DNA of 64,000 nt, taken from positions 288,815 through 352,814 of the forward strand of contig NW_005178579.1 in assembly GCF_000350225.1 (NCBI RefSeq), written 5' to 3'. The notes beneath the pieces were generated by a model. It saw only the letters and a program-made list of their open reading frames with translations, was not told the origin of the DNA and ran no database searches. This document shows positions 21,018 to 31,866 of this stretch, in pieces; position 1 is the first letter of the stretch, and each line of letters opens with the position of its first letter. The stretch is from Chondrus crispus (Eukaryota; Rhodophyta; Florideophyceae; Gigartinales; Gigartinaceae). The position numbers and the translations under genes were made by a program.

Positions 21018-21542
21018 TCGTCTAGCCTGTTTGGCAGCCAACCGTTAACAGTTCGACCCCTTTCCACATCTACCAGAATGCGATGGCCTCCTGACCTCAT
21101 CCGGTTCGCTTCTCGCTATGCAATCTTCATATCGCGTTCTCGTTCAAACTCAACAACTGCGTAGTCTCTCAAAACTCCCTCTCGATCTAATGGCATAACA
21201 GTTGCCACAGGGCCATATGCCTCGAATGCATCCTGAAATGACTTCTCCACCATGGTAAAGGGCAGATTAGCAGGAAAGAGCGTGCAATACGCACTTTTTG
21301 TCTTTGCAGAATCGTCGCTTTTTGGGTCCCACTGGTCTCCTCTCGTTTTTAACGATTTCCGAGGCCTTCTTCAACGCGGCGTTCCGAACACGCCGCCTTC
21401 TTTGAGCGGGTGTTTCAAAGGGTGTCTCCGGCTTGCTCTCACTTTCATCAGCCATTTTCGTATCGAGGGGTTCGGGGGAGAGGAGAGAGGAAGAAGGTCG
21501 AGGCGGCGACGGCGTCTCGCGGGACAACTCTGCAGCTTCCAT
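21018..21542 (-). pseudogene. U1 snRNP 70K N-terminal/RRM fragment (left copy)
   Basis: U1-70K binds stem-loop I of U1 snRNA in the spliceosome. From the ATG at 21,542: MEAAELSRETPSPPRPSSSL, ETPAQRRRRVRNAALKKASE, then after a small frame slip TLFPANLPFTMVEKSFQDAF, EFERERDMKIA, a TAG where the family has an aromatic residue, then GHRILVDVERGRTVNGW. ILVDVERGRTV is diagnostic of U1-70K. The frame slip (near 21,285) and the TAG are shared with the right copy. The Arg-rich tail is missing. It converges on the TPP fragment. Confidence 0.85.
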
Positions 21543-21896
21543 TGCGGCGGGGACCACTGCAGGACTTGAAAATGGATAAGATGTGGGCGAGTGCAGTAAT
21601 GATGCGGATAGGAAGCGTAAATATCACCACCCGAATCCGCCCCTAGGGGTGAAGGCGGGAGAAGGAAGAGAAGAACGACTGGGGGAGGTTCAAGAGAGGA
21701 TGGCGTGCGATCCGTTTTTGGGCAGAGCGCAGGCTGTTCACTTGCCACACGCTCACGCGGCGTGGCACGTATGCCCGAGTCATAATACTGATCCATGGAA
21801 ATAAATATCCTTATTACATAAAAAATCACATCCCGCTGCGCTGCGCCGCGCGTTGGTGTGCCGCGCGCTGGACACAGACCGCCTGCAGAGCGAGTG

Positions 21897-23719
21897 TACA
21901 AAAAGAAAAATATGACTATGACACAAAAATTAATTTCCGGAGACTCCCTGGGGGCTTGTCACTGCGCCCGCCCGCATCGCTTCGACCACGCCTGCTGCAG
22001 CTTCCGCCCGGGTAGCCCGCCCACCTCACCGATGCCCGTCCGTTTGGCGTCGCCCGCGCGCTTGCCATCGGCCGCCGGCGCATCGGCCGCCGCTACCGTA
22101 TCTATACCGCCGCGCAAGCGCTACGGCCGCTCGCGACCCGACCGTCCACACCGCGCCCACCCCCGCTCCCTCCAAAATTGGCCTCCCTTTCCAGCCTGCA
22201 GTCGCAACGGCGCGTCCTCGGCTCGCCCGTGCCGCTCGAAGCCGTCGCGCTCCCGGCCTCTGTGCCTTCATCCACGTCTTGACAAACTGCTTATTGTACA
22301 GCTCAAACTGTGAGACATTCATCTCGTCGACCATTGCAGAGCTCCAAGTATCGCTGCCTAACGGTCCCCCGAGCACCCCCTCAACCGACGCCACCAATCG
22401 CAAAAAGCAAATTCAGGTACTCACGCAACCGTCTACGAATGTAGTCATCCAGCCCGACATACGCCCCCGACGACGAGACAGACGCCGACGACGTGCCCGC
22501 CGAAAAAGTCAAGTCGCGCATGAATCGCCGCTCGACGCACGTAATGCGACACAGCGGCTCGATACTCCACGACACCGACACCTTGCCCGTCGTCAAATTG
22601 ACCAGTGCGTCCACAATAGGCACTCTGCCGTTCCGCGGAGGCCGTCTGGGCGCTTGGAACCGGGGACGGTTTCCCAGGCGTAGACAAACGACAAGTGTCT
22701 CCATTCCCCGGCGACGGCGTCGACGACACTGGGACAGAAGAGCTCTTCGAGCCGCGAATCGGCGTCTGCTACTTGGGCGTGGGCTTCCCCGAAGGCCGCG
22801 TCGGCGTGCAGCTAGACTTTTGCAAAAATGCGTGGGCAGTCTGCACGAGCGGAGACTCCCGTCTTCGCAGCGGCGGCCTTCTTCGCGGCCGAGGCGGCGG
22901 TCGACGAGAGTTGCAAGCCCACGTTATGCCAGGTGCCTATACGGCAGGCCCTCCTAGATTGATTCGGAATGAGCTCTGCCACGAGCGGCAGTGAGGCGTA
23001 CGGCTGGAGAATGACGCGATCGCCGTGTCCGAACAGGGCGAGCGGGAGTCCGAGGGCAGCGGAATCGGGCCCGTGGTCGAGCGGGGGCACGGCGGGGGCA
23101 ATGGTATCCAGGGAGCCGATGATGTGTGAACACGAGGGAGTGTGCTCTTGGGATGAGGGTAGAGCACTATGACTCAAATATGCTAAAAATATCACATTTC
23201 ACTGTAGCTGCACTCCCCAATTATTCATTTTTCTGCTAGGGAGTTTAGCGCTACTCTCGTAGTCTCGTTCCGCGCAATTTCGCCATGTCGAACTGCGAAA
23301 CTGTGGTTTGTGTTCTTGTTCAGTTGCGAGGAGAATGACTGAAGGCAATATTGTCCGGTGTCTGCCTCAGGTAGTTTTAGAAAAGACGAAGAAGGCGCCG
23401 TTGCCCTTGTCATTTTATAAGGGCTTGCGATCCGCGCGCGGTATCTTTTATCAATATTATGTCAGATCGAAGAATGGGTTGCAAGACGATATGAAGGATT
23501 CCATCTTTTGGACTTAGGAGAGAGCTTGTCCATGACATCTCGCGTAAAGTGTCCACGGCTTCCAGAAAATCTTGAGGGCTACGAAGAACAGCAACAAACC
23601 CTCTCACGCGGCGTTTGTTCGAATCAACAAACATGACACCGCCGCTGTCAACTGCAGCTTGCTGATGTATTGTAGGGTAGATGTAGGACCAAAGAGACGG
23701 CGATTTCGAAGAAATGGAC
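21897..23719. other. unassigned GC-rich region with broken coding-like sequence
   Basis: 21,950-23,200 has codon-like composition on both strands, but no frame gives a recognised protein. The most protein-like minus-strand pieces are RVPIVDALVNLTTGKVSVSW followed by CVERRFMRDL (about 22,640-22,530), YVGLDDYIRRRLREYLNLLF (about 22,460-22,400) and HIIGSLDTIAPAVPPLDHGP (about 23,120-23,060). They are in different frames or separated by stops, as expected for exons of a fragmented gene. 23,220-23,719 holds the 3' flank of the methyltransferase-like gene. No function is proposed. Confidence 0.35.
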
Positions 23720-26055
23720 TCATTTCTCCAATGCAAAGCACTTCTCTGAGCAAATCGCAACCATTTCTCGTAACTCGACGCTTATGTTTCTCACGATTTT
23801 GGCCCAGTCACATAGGTCATGCATTCCTACGCCGCATGCTGTGCACGAAAACGAAGTTTCCAATCCCGGAAAGCGACAATGCTTCTCCCCAATCCCACAG
23901 GACATTCCTTCTTTCTTCTTTTCGTTGTCGGTTTCCTTTATTCCTGTCCGAGTACATCGCTCCAGTTTCCTTCGCTTGAAGGCTTGGTCTTGAACAGATG
24001 CAACTAAACTCGTTTTTGCCGCTCTGAAAATTTCCGAGTCATGTTCTAACGCGACGTATTGGATACCTAAGTCCAAACATGCCAAACCCATGGACATAGA
24101 GCCTGCTCTAGGATTATAACAGATACCTGCAGGTTTGCACCATTGCTCGAGAATAGATACACTGAGATTCTTTTCAATGTCTCTAACTTTAAGGATTTGG
24201 CCTTGTTCACAGCAGAGGGGATTTCGCGATTGTTGTACGTTTGTGACACAGTTCACCCACGACGGAAGGGTTGAGCTTCTGTAACCTTTTGCATATGAGT
24301 AATGATGCTTTTGCCTGCGATCTGGTGATCTCCAGAATACTGCTGCGATGAAGCCTGACTCTTGAGGGTGCTGTGATAATGTCTTTCTCTTGATTGTTGA
24401 CGGATTTTGTATGTAAAGCATGGGATGCTTCATCATTTCCATGCCCTCCGCACATACAACTGAAAAAAGCTTCGAGAAGTGAATAAAGTTGCACACGATA
24501 TAGCACACGCCGCTCTGTTTCATCGCCATACCGCAGTGACGTACAACCTGTTTCAGGCAGTCCTCATTAGATTCATCATCTTGTAGAACAGTCATGACCA
24601 TATCGGCTTTCCCCTGCACCATTTTCCACTCATCGTGTTGTGTCATGAAGTCCTCAAGTGTAGCCTGCACAATCTTCCACCCAACCGGTAATAATTGAGA
24701 TGCCTCAATTACTGACGCTGCCTCTGCAACTGATTCAACTAGTCTCTCATTGTGCCGTTCACAGGGCCCGCCTGAGTATTGACTGTGCGATAAGAGGGAT
24801 GCTTTGGCCGCAGAGCCCTCCTCTTCACCGTCTTTTGAGCTTCCATTCTCTGAGGTACCTGGAGATGATAGTTCAGTGTCTGAATCAATCGCAGGATGTT
24901 TATGTGTATCTGAGTGCTCACTGTTCTCTTGAGGTATTTGTTGCAATCTTTTTCGGGCGATTTCCAAATGGTTAGTCCCATTTTGCACCAGATTTCTGCA
25001 AGCAGTTTCAAGTGGTTGTATAAGGTGCTTGCTGAACGCATGTTCCTGCATTTGGATATCCAGCAGCTGCGTACACGTCATTCTTTCTGCAATTGTGGTC
25101 ATCTCATTCGGGATTTCGTCGTAATCACAAAGGGTTTTGAATTTTTCAAGCTCTTTAATTGCTTGGCGTAACTGCACCAACTGTGTCGAAACATCTTTGG
25201 GGAGAAGCGGCCTCGGAGAAGGCAAGCAATCTTGATAATACCTGATAAATCGTTTCACGAACATTAAATATTCCTCTGCCGTCACTCTTTTGGGAATTGC
25301 TCGCAAATTTGCCAATGTGAACGCAACTTGCAAGCCTCCATCATCATTGCACATGAAATCCCGTAAGTAGTCAACTGTAGAAATGGGAAGCTTGCGAGCA
25401 ACTCCCAAGATTTGGCGCTTGGTTTCAGTCTGTTTGCTCATAACTTTGTCATCCTGAACCCCTCTTGCAGTACTTGACACCAGGCGACGGGCAACTTCGG
25501 TCGCTGATAAACATTTTTGCCGCCTTTGACTCAACCAGGTATTCAGTTCAACGTCGTATTCGTGGCAGCGTAGGAGCGTTGCGAGGAAAGAGAGCAGGAA
25601 ACAGAAAGAGTGAAGAGCATTTCTCGAAAGTCCATACGCAATCTCATCTTGGGCTGGCATCGACATTACCAATTCACCTTTCAACTTGAAATCCTTCATC
25701 AAAACCCCGTCCTCCATTAACTGTACCGCTACTCTTTTGCGGATGTGTCCATCATAACAAAAGCGATACCCTCCAGCGCGTCCACCTGTCTCTTCTCTTA
25801 TCACTGCTCGTGCCACTTCTGATGCCTTTTCAGGCGTGTAGCAATGTGGCTCTCTCTCAAAGAGTAGCTGTATTTCAGGAACAGTAGCCACTCGACATGA
25901 TAACTGCTGATGTATCCATTTTGCAGAAACCCTTCTCTGACAATATCTTCATCTTGAGGAAGAATTGGCCTGGAGTACCAGAAATTGACAATTTTACGCG
26001 GATCGACGTATTCAGTCACAGTATCACTCGTAACCTCACTTCCTGAAACCTTCAT
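23720..26055 (-). CDS. ParB-like / beta-class DNA methyltransferase-like fusion protein with C-terminal zinc motif
   Basis: A frame from ATG 26,055 contains VDPRKIVNFWYSRPILPQDE and DIVREGFLQNGY. After a probable 1-base slip near 25,890, a 723-codon frame continues to 23,720. N-terminal part: ParB/Srx-like pattern, an I..FW.SRPI..DE opening, then GGYRFCYDGHIRKRVAVQLM as in the G-HR motif of ParB domains. Middle: helical, with an acidic Ser-rich linker. C-terminal part: order and spacing of a beta-class amino-methyltransferase, with a degenerate motif IV position (GKADMVMTVLQDDE instead of DPPY), then NPRAGSMSMGLACLDLG at about 24,115-24,065, resembling the AdoMet motif DPFAGSGTTGLA, and YVALEHD. 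Last: Cys/His cluster CRFPGLETSFSCTACGVGMH...CSEKC. Both catalytic motifs are altered, so binding rather than catalysis is possible. It is divergent to the DUF7869 gene. The domain call is by eye. Confidence 0.55.
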
Positions 26056-26736
26056 GACTGCAGTACTTTCTGCCTCGCTTTAGTTGTAGGATTTGGCTAT
26101 CGTAAAAGGCAATGCCGCGAGTCTTGTGACTTCAGCAAAGGCTTCGGGTACGGGGCAATTGTTTAGAATGTTGTTTTGTGTAGGCACAAAAACCATCGTA
26201 GGCGAATGAGAGAATCACCGCTCATTCCGAAGATTTGAACATTGAGTTCAAACATTTGAACAGGTCGATCGAATGTGAGAGTTTCGGAAAGGTTAGGGGT
26301 AAGGCAGATGATATAGATATCAGTCACCACTTGAACAAATTCCTGTTGCTCTACCATGATTTCGCGTCTTTTGACGAAATGTTTTGCGTAGGAATCGCAA
26401 TACTTGCTTGGTAAAGGCAAATATTTGTCACTGTCAAGGCATTTGACAGGCGTAGAAAAGGACTTTGATAAACACTTCGAAGTGTAACCTTCAGAAAAAA
26501 AATTAAAAGCACAGCAGAGGAATCTGATATAGTTTCCTGACGTCTACTATTTTGAAAACAGACCACAGTGATCCGGGCTGCTGACTTTTGGCTTCCAGCC
26601 GAATACCAGTACGGGATATGTAGTCGTTCGGCTGCACATTCTTGATCCCACACCGCAGTGCGTGCTTGCACACAGTCCATACTTGCAGGTTCGTCATTAC
26701 TACTTGAAGCGTTGAACCTTCACATACAGCGATATC
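26056..26736. promoter_or_regulatory. divergent intergenic region between the methyltransferase-like and DUF7869 genes
   Basis: 681 bp separate the two divergent starts. Both upstream regions lie here. An additional minus-strand frame from ATG 26,697 (MTNLQVWTVCKHALRCGIKN) could be an upstream exon of the methyltransferase-like gene, but this is not supported by a clear splice pattern. Confidence 0.35.
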
Positions 26737-28627
26737 ATGACGACCTTAGACGATCCTCCTCCCCTATCAGAAGTTCCAATCGCGCTCAACCGTAAATCAT
26801 TGAAGTGGCGATTACAGAAGACACGACGCCAATCCATCATGAATATCAACAATTGGATGCCAAAACGCTGTTGCAAGCGTCTTTGCGTCTTCGAAGTCGG
26901 TACAGAGAAGTGTAGGTCAATGCGAGAGAATTTCCTGTCAATTTCTCGTGATGAAAGAAAGGCACGCCTCGTCGATCTAATCGTTCTGGATCCACAGCGC
27001 TCACGGCGATACTTCTACTGTGACGGCTGGCAGGTTTGTTAGAGAATGGTGATTGACACTCTGGACGTGTCAAGGACCATGATTTCTAATGTCATGCAAC
27101 TACCTGCAGCGAACGCTTCCTGCCTCCCCGGGAGAATGGGGGGATCGGATGGGAGCTCAACTAAAAAATCCTCGGTGATCTCATTCCTGCGAGCCCTGGC
27201 AGACGATCTTGGAGATGAAATGCCGCACAGCATCGAGCGGCACCTCCCACATGGAAATAAATACCTGGTTAACACGCTGTTTCGAGAAAATGAAGGGATG
27301 TATGGCCGTCGAGCGTGCTCTTCTTCTCACTTTTACGAAACTTGGAAACGGTATGCCTCACATATCAAGTGTAGACGAAGACACGGCTTTTCCGTTTGTG
27401 ACACGTGCACAAGCTTTAAGGAGGGTCTGCTGTCAATTGCTAGGAAAACAGGATATGAAAAATCTAGAGAAAAACTTAAGAAAGGATTCCGCGCACATCT
27501 GCAGCAAATCCACTCTGAGCGAGCACAATATAGACTCATTCAGTCAAACGCAATTGAAAGGCCCCAGGAAATTCTTTCTGTAATTATTGACGGGGCCGAC
27601 CAGGCGAAGTTTGGACTACCGCGCTTCTACACGGCGACAAAAAGAGATACGGGGAAGCCTCTAAAGCAGAAAGTCACTGGTGTTTGCTATCATGGGGTAC
27701 TTACTGGACAGCATTTCGTTTGTTTTTTCACGTCAGCCGACAACATCCCCTCAGGTGCGAATCAGACAATTGATGCGCTATGTCGCTCACTTTTTCTGTT
27801 GCGAGATGCAAAAAGAGCTCAAGGTATGAGTTGTTTTCCGAAAGAGCTGAATGTTCAGCTTGATAATACATCAAAAGACAACAAGAATCGCTTCTTTTTG
27901 CATTTTGTGATTACATGGTGCATAAAGGGCTCTTCAACCGCATTGTTGTTAACTTTTTACCGGTTGGGCACACACATGAGGACATTGACCGCCGATTCAG
28001 CCGAATTTCTGTCTTCATGCGGGATAGGAATACAGCCTGTGTTTCGGAACTTCACAGGCACATTGTTGAAAGTCAAGGGGGAAACTCCGCGTCAGTACAA
28101 AACAACATACATGCTAGCCGCGTCTCTGGGATGAACAATTTTTCAGGTGCCTGTGATAAACAAAGTGCAGTTGCGTCGAGAATCAACAACATGCTCGCGT
28201 TCAGAAAGTTTGTCTTCGAGGGGGATGATTCTCATGAGCTCGAAGGAGATGGTGCTCATGTTACCTGCCTGGTCGGGTAAAAAATGGTGGAAAAGAGGGA
28301 AGCGCTTCAAAAACTTGATAGAACCGAAGGATTCATTGGTTCTTTCCTCCATTTTGTTCCAGATATGAGAAAAGCACCAGTCATACAAACAAATAAGCCC
28401 TCCAAAGTTGACATCAGCGCGTATCGCAAGCGCATAAATGTGACACAGAATAGAATTGGATGCAGAGAAAATGTTTTATCACTTTTTTCTGAAATAGACT
28501 CAATGGAAAGCAAGGAGTCCGCCCCGCCAGGGTGGGACTTCCAGCATTTTGCTTCTTTTTGCGATGATTTCGGCGAAGTTGAGGCATCACATGATGATTC
28601 GGAAAGCGAATTGGCACTGGAGGACAC
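26737..28627 (+). pseudogene. DUF7869-type transposon protein, N-terminal and core part, disrupted
   Basis: The frame starts at ATG 26,737. It shows FYCDGWQVC, a TAG at 27,040-27,042, then RMVIDTLDVSRTMI in the same frame; SFYETWKRYASHIKCRRRHG region with CDTCTSFKEG; VIIDGADQAKFGLP; VTGVCYHG; LNVQLDNTSKDNKNRFF. After a one-base loss in a T-run near 27,900 it continues KGLFNRIVVNFLPVGHTHED with IDRRFSRIS. LDN-(T/S)-KDNKN and VGHTHEDIDRRFS are hallmarks of the DUF7869 family, found in many eukaryotic transposon-like ORFs; the D and HTHED residues are candidate nuclease ligands. A TAA at 28,278-28,280 and insertion of the LTR element after 28,627 complete the damage. Its last part is at 42,501-42,845. 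Confidence 0.75.
28623..28627. repeat. target-site duplication, left copy (GACAC)
   Basis: GACAC directly precedes the 5'-TG of the left LTR. The same five bases follow the right LTR at 42,501-42,505. Five-bp duplications are typical of Ty3/gypsy integrases. Confidence 0.95.
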
Positions 28628-29290
28628 TGTAGTATAACACCCCCCAACGGAGAGGGGTGTATACTTAGCTCGATGTAGACCCGTACGAGGGGCGAGAAGA
28701 CGGGGAGAACACACAGCTCACGAGACAGGGAAGCGGGCCCTGGTAGCGTGGTAGAGCGGGACGGTCGGGGACGAGCGTACGCGCGGGCCGATCTACGCCT
28801 CGACGCCCCGGAGCAGCGCTGGGTAACGTACCAGCGCTGACGGGCGGAGGCGGATCTGGGCTCGCTCGCGTACGCGGCTGTCCCCTACCCGCTTTGTCCC
28901 GGTTAACGCGCGCGAAGGCGGATCGCGCTCGTCAGTTAGGCTGGAAGACGGACCTAGGCGGTAGGTCGTGGACAAGTCCGTGCTTGTCCCCCCTTCCCCG
29001 CCGCCGGTCGCGCTCGTATTTAATGTATACAATGCGTCTATCATAATACTACAGTACTGGTATGCCGTAGTAACTTACTGTAGCGCGGGTCGTCCCGCGC
29101 TGTAATGCTGTCAGCCGTCGGGGCTGACAGCACACGTGTGAGACGCGTACTGTGCGCGCGGTGGTACGCGCCTCCTACACGTGTACGCGTGTGGTCCCGC
29201 GTCCTCCGTACACGTGGGGGTACACGTGTGCCCCGGTGTGGTTCGTATTGATCTGATCTAAATCTAATCGCGAACCGCCGTTATGCCACA
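28628..29290 (-). repeat. 3' LTR of the intact Ty3/gypsy element (left)
   Basis: 663 bp, in element orientation TGTGGCATAACGG ... ATACTACA. It is identical by eye to 41,838-42,500. It contains a cluster of ACACGTGT palindromes (29,142-29,230) and a GCGGGTCGTCCCGC / CTGTCAGCC...GGCTGACAG hairpin pair near 29,090-29,130, likely regulatory. Confidence 0.97.
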
Positions 29291-29340
29291 CGGCCCCCTC
29301 CTCAAGAGTGAACGTCCGCGTTCACCCTTGAGGAGTGAGA
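29291..29340. promoter_or_regulatory. polypurine tract and adjoining long hairpin next to the 3' LTR
   Basis: On the minus strand GAGGAGGGGG abuts the LTR, as expected for the plus-strand DNA primer. The tract is one arm of an almost perfect inverted repeat, CTCCTCAAG-a-GTGAACG-tccg-CGTTCAC-c-CTTGAGGAG (about 29,297-29,334). A related 45-bp copy lies at the end of pol (34,535-34,583). Confidence 0.8.
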
Positions 29341-29345
29341 GAGCC

Positions 29346-31866
29346 ATGTCCGACCCGGTCGCTTCCCGAGCCTTAGTCCTATCCCCCCTTGATCCGGCGT
29401 TGTCTTCGGCGCCGTCCACCAATCGACCTTGCCCCCCTTACGTCCCCGCCGTACTCCGTGCCCCCTGGTTTTGCCTCCTCATCCACCTCTCCTCACCCGC
29501 CGCCGTGGGTGTTCCGCGTCGTTGCCACTCACGCGCTGCTCACCGCGTCGTCGTCCTCATGTCGTCGCTTCCCGAGGCGAGTCCTTCGTCTGGGGGCCCT
29601 TCCGTCGGGCTCCCCGCGCTTCCGCCGCTCTCGGGGGCCTCCGTGCCCCCGCGTGCAGTACCTCCCCCGGGCCCTTCTGGGGACTCCGTCGCGCATCCTT
29701 CTCGCGCAGGGGGATTTGTCCCTCCCGCGGCGCCCGCGCTGCCGCCCTTCCAGAAGAGTCGCGGCCCCTTGGGGTCCACCGGGAGTGTGGAATTTCGTCA
29801 CGCCTCGTCGGGGGCTGCGCTGCCCCAAGGGGGCGACGTCGAACGCAGGAAGGTCGGAGAGGTTCCTCCTGACCACATGTCCGACGCGCCGCGTATGAGC
29901 GCGCCTTACCAGCCGCGCCCCGGGTCGTATGGGGCATGGGGGAGCTGCCGGCAGCCGGGCCTCCTGCCTCCGAAGACCCGAGGTAATCTCGACGCGGGGG
30001 CGGAGTTGGCCGACGACACCATCCAGTGGTTTGGCACCGCCCTGGCCCGCTCGAGGCCGCTGCCCGTGGAGCGGCTCAGGTTCCCGTGGCGTCGTTACGC
30101 CAGAACGGGGATCACCCTCGCGGAGTTGTTATCGCGTGACGTTTTGCGCCCTGACCTCATGCGCGTGCGTCGCATTTACGAGGCAGGTCGCGTGGACGAG
30201 GCCGGTCTCGTCCTTGCTAGGCTGACGAGCAAGGGCGGGGGAGTTCCATATCAAATCCCCGACGCGATCCCTTGCGACAGGACGTTCGCGTACAATTCCG
30301 GCGAAGTCATCTATGTCGACGGCATGGCCGAGCACCTGGTTGGCCGTTTGCCGGGCGCCCCGAGACGGTTCATCCTTTCCGAGGTTGAGGAGCTCTACCT
30401 GAGTCCCCGTCCTTATGCCTATTCGAAGGCTCGCGTGGCTCTCCAGAAATCGGCGAGCTCCCTCATGCGCCTCTACTCGGTCGCGGTGTCGCCCCACGAT
30501 TGGGCGACCTACCGCCACTGCGAGGAGGATGACGGCCGCGTCTTCAGATCGGCGTCCTTCGAGCAAGGTATCACTCCGAGGGACTTCCCCGAGCTACCGG
30601 AAGCTGTGCGGGAGTCCCTTCCGTCTTTCGGAGTACACGCGTTGCTTCCGTATGCTTTAAAGCATTTTGGTTACGCTTGTTCGGACCCCGATCACCCGGC
30701 CCACGCCGAGCTTGTACACAACCTCGAACGTGAGTGGGCGTGGGCCCTGGGTAACGCGTTTATGGCCGAGGTCCACATCAACCGTCGCGTGTTTGTTCAG
30801 CCCACTGGGGTCCTTGCGTTGCTTGGAAGGGTTGCTTTCGACCTCCCCGTGGTACCACTCCACCCCCTGGAAGTGAACTCCAAACACGCGATGTGGGACC
30901 TCGCCTCTGCTAACCCTTATGCACCGCGCGTGTCAAGTCTCCGAGTGTACGCATCGCCCGTGGATCGACTACACCACGGGCGAGCGAAGCGCTTTCCTCC
31001 TGTACGACCTGCGGTCCGACGCGTTCGTCGCGAAGCCGGCCTCTCCCCAACCTTCACCGATTGCCACGGGGAGAGGGGCCGGTGTGGGCTCCGCCCGTCG
31101 CGAGGCTCAACGTAAGCGACACCGAGAGGTGGACAGCGATGTCCCGGCCTTCGCGCCGTCGCGCATGATCAATTTCCAGTCGCCGGAGGCACCCGGTGTG
31201 TCTCCTCAATTTGCGTCGGGGGTTCCGCCTGTTCCCCCTCTGAGTTTGGCGCGTCAAGACCCTACTCCCCCTTCCGCGACGCCACAGCTCGTCTTATCGC
31301 CGGGGGACATCTTGGCCATTCCCGGCCTGGCTCGTGCCCTCGGGACCTCGTCTCGTCGGGATTGGAAGGTTGGCGGGTTGTTGAGCACCCTCGCCAGCTG
31401 GTATCTTACGCGCAGCGACGAAGCACGCCGGATCAACGCGGAGCGGGAGGTCCACGCGACGGACCTCCGCCGAGCTCAAGGAGCCTTAGACAATTTCCGT
31501 GAATCGTCCCGTCGGCAGTCGGAGGCTCTCGAGCGTGCTCTGGCGGATCGCAACCGATACCGCCGCAAACGAGACGATCTCCGTGTCGCGGCACAACGAG
31601 GGTTCGCGACACCCCGCCACACTGGGGCGTCCGCATCGCGCCCCGCCGTGCCGGATCCTTATGCCCAACCGGGATACGAAACCCTCCGTGCCGAGGGTGG
31701 TGGCTTCACTCATGACGCGTCGGCCCACGTTTGGCCGCGGCACGGCGAGGTCACCATGCCGTCGTTGGAGGAGCTCGGGTCGGAGGTGCCCCGGCACCCG
31801 AGCTACTGTCCCCCGCCTTCCTACGTTTCTGGTCCGGCAGGCGCTACTGATGGCACGAGCCATTAG
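29346..31866 (+). CDS. antisense ORF (aORF) of the Ty3/gypsy element, unknown function, one +1 frame change
   Basis: The plus strand, opposite to gag-pol, is open from the LTR edge (ATG 29,346, MSDPVASRALVL) to 31,115. A second frame, open from at least 30,919, runs to 31,866. The protein-like path switches by +1 between about 30,900 and 30,970 (...MWDLASANPYA into WIDYTTGERSAFLLYDLRSD). The first 200 residues are Pro/Ser/Arg rich. The core contains LRFPWRRYARTGITLAELLS, PDAIPCDRTFAYNSGEVIYV and EREWAWALGNAFMAEVHINR. The tail has a coiled coil (RRINAEREVHATDLRRAQGA). No known domain. Antisense ORFs in this position are known from plant Tat-lineage (Ogre/Retand) elements; sequence relationship to those is not claimed. 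The ORF at the left edge of the window looks similar in plan. Confidence 0.6.

Larger units (their letters stand above)
20461..21896. repeat. left copy of a 1.44-kb inverted segmental duplication
   Basis: Matches the reverse complement of 45,732-47,183. Homology starts at GCAGAAAGAGATTGCATAT and ends near CCGCCTGCAGAGCGAG. Both copies carry the end of a trehalose-phosphatase gene and the start of a U1-70K gene in convergent orientation, with shared disabling changes, so the source was already a pseudogene pair or the changes predate the duplication. The two copies lie head to head with about 24 kb between them. Confidence 0.85.

Noticed and set aside
21950..23200. Possible MutS-like or other enzyme exons
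   Set aside because: No motif could be matched with confidence on either strand; left unassigned.
28793..29044. 83-codon ORF in each LTR
   Set aside because: Repeated only because the LTR is repeated; contains no motif and lies in likely U5/R or U3 sequence.
30129..30566. Minus-strand ORF inside the antisense ORF of the retroelement
   Set aside because: Shadow frame produced by GC-rich codons; the plus-strand frame is longer and has coherent composition.
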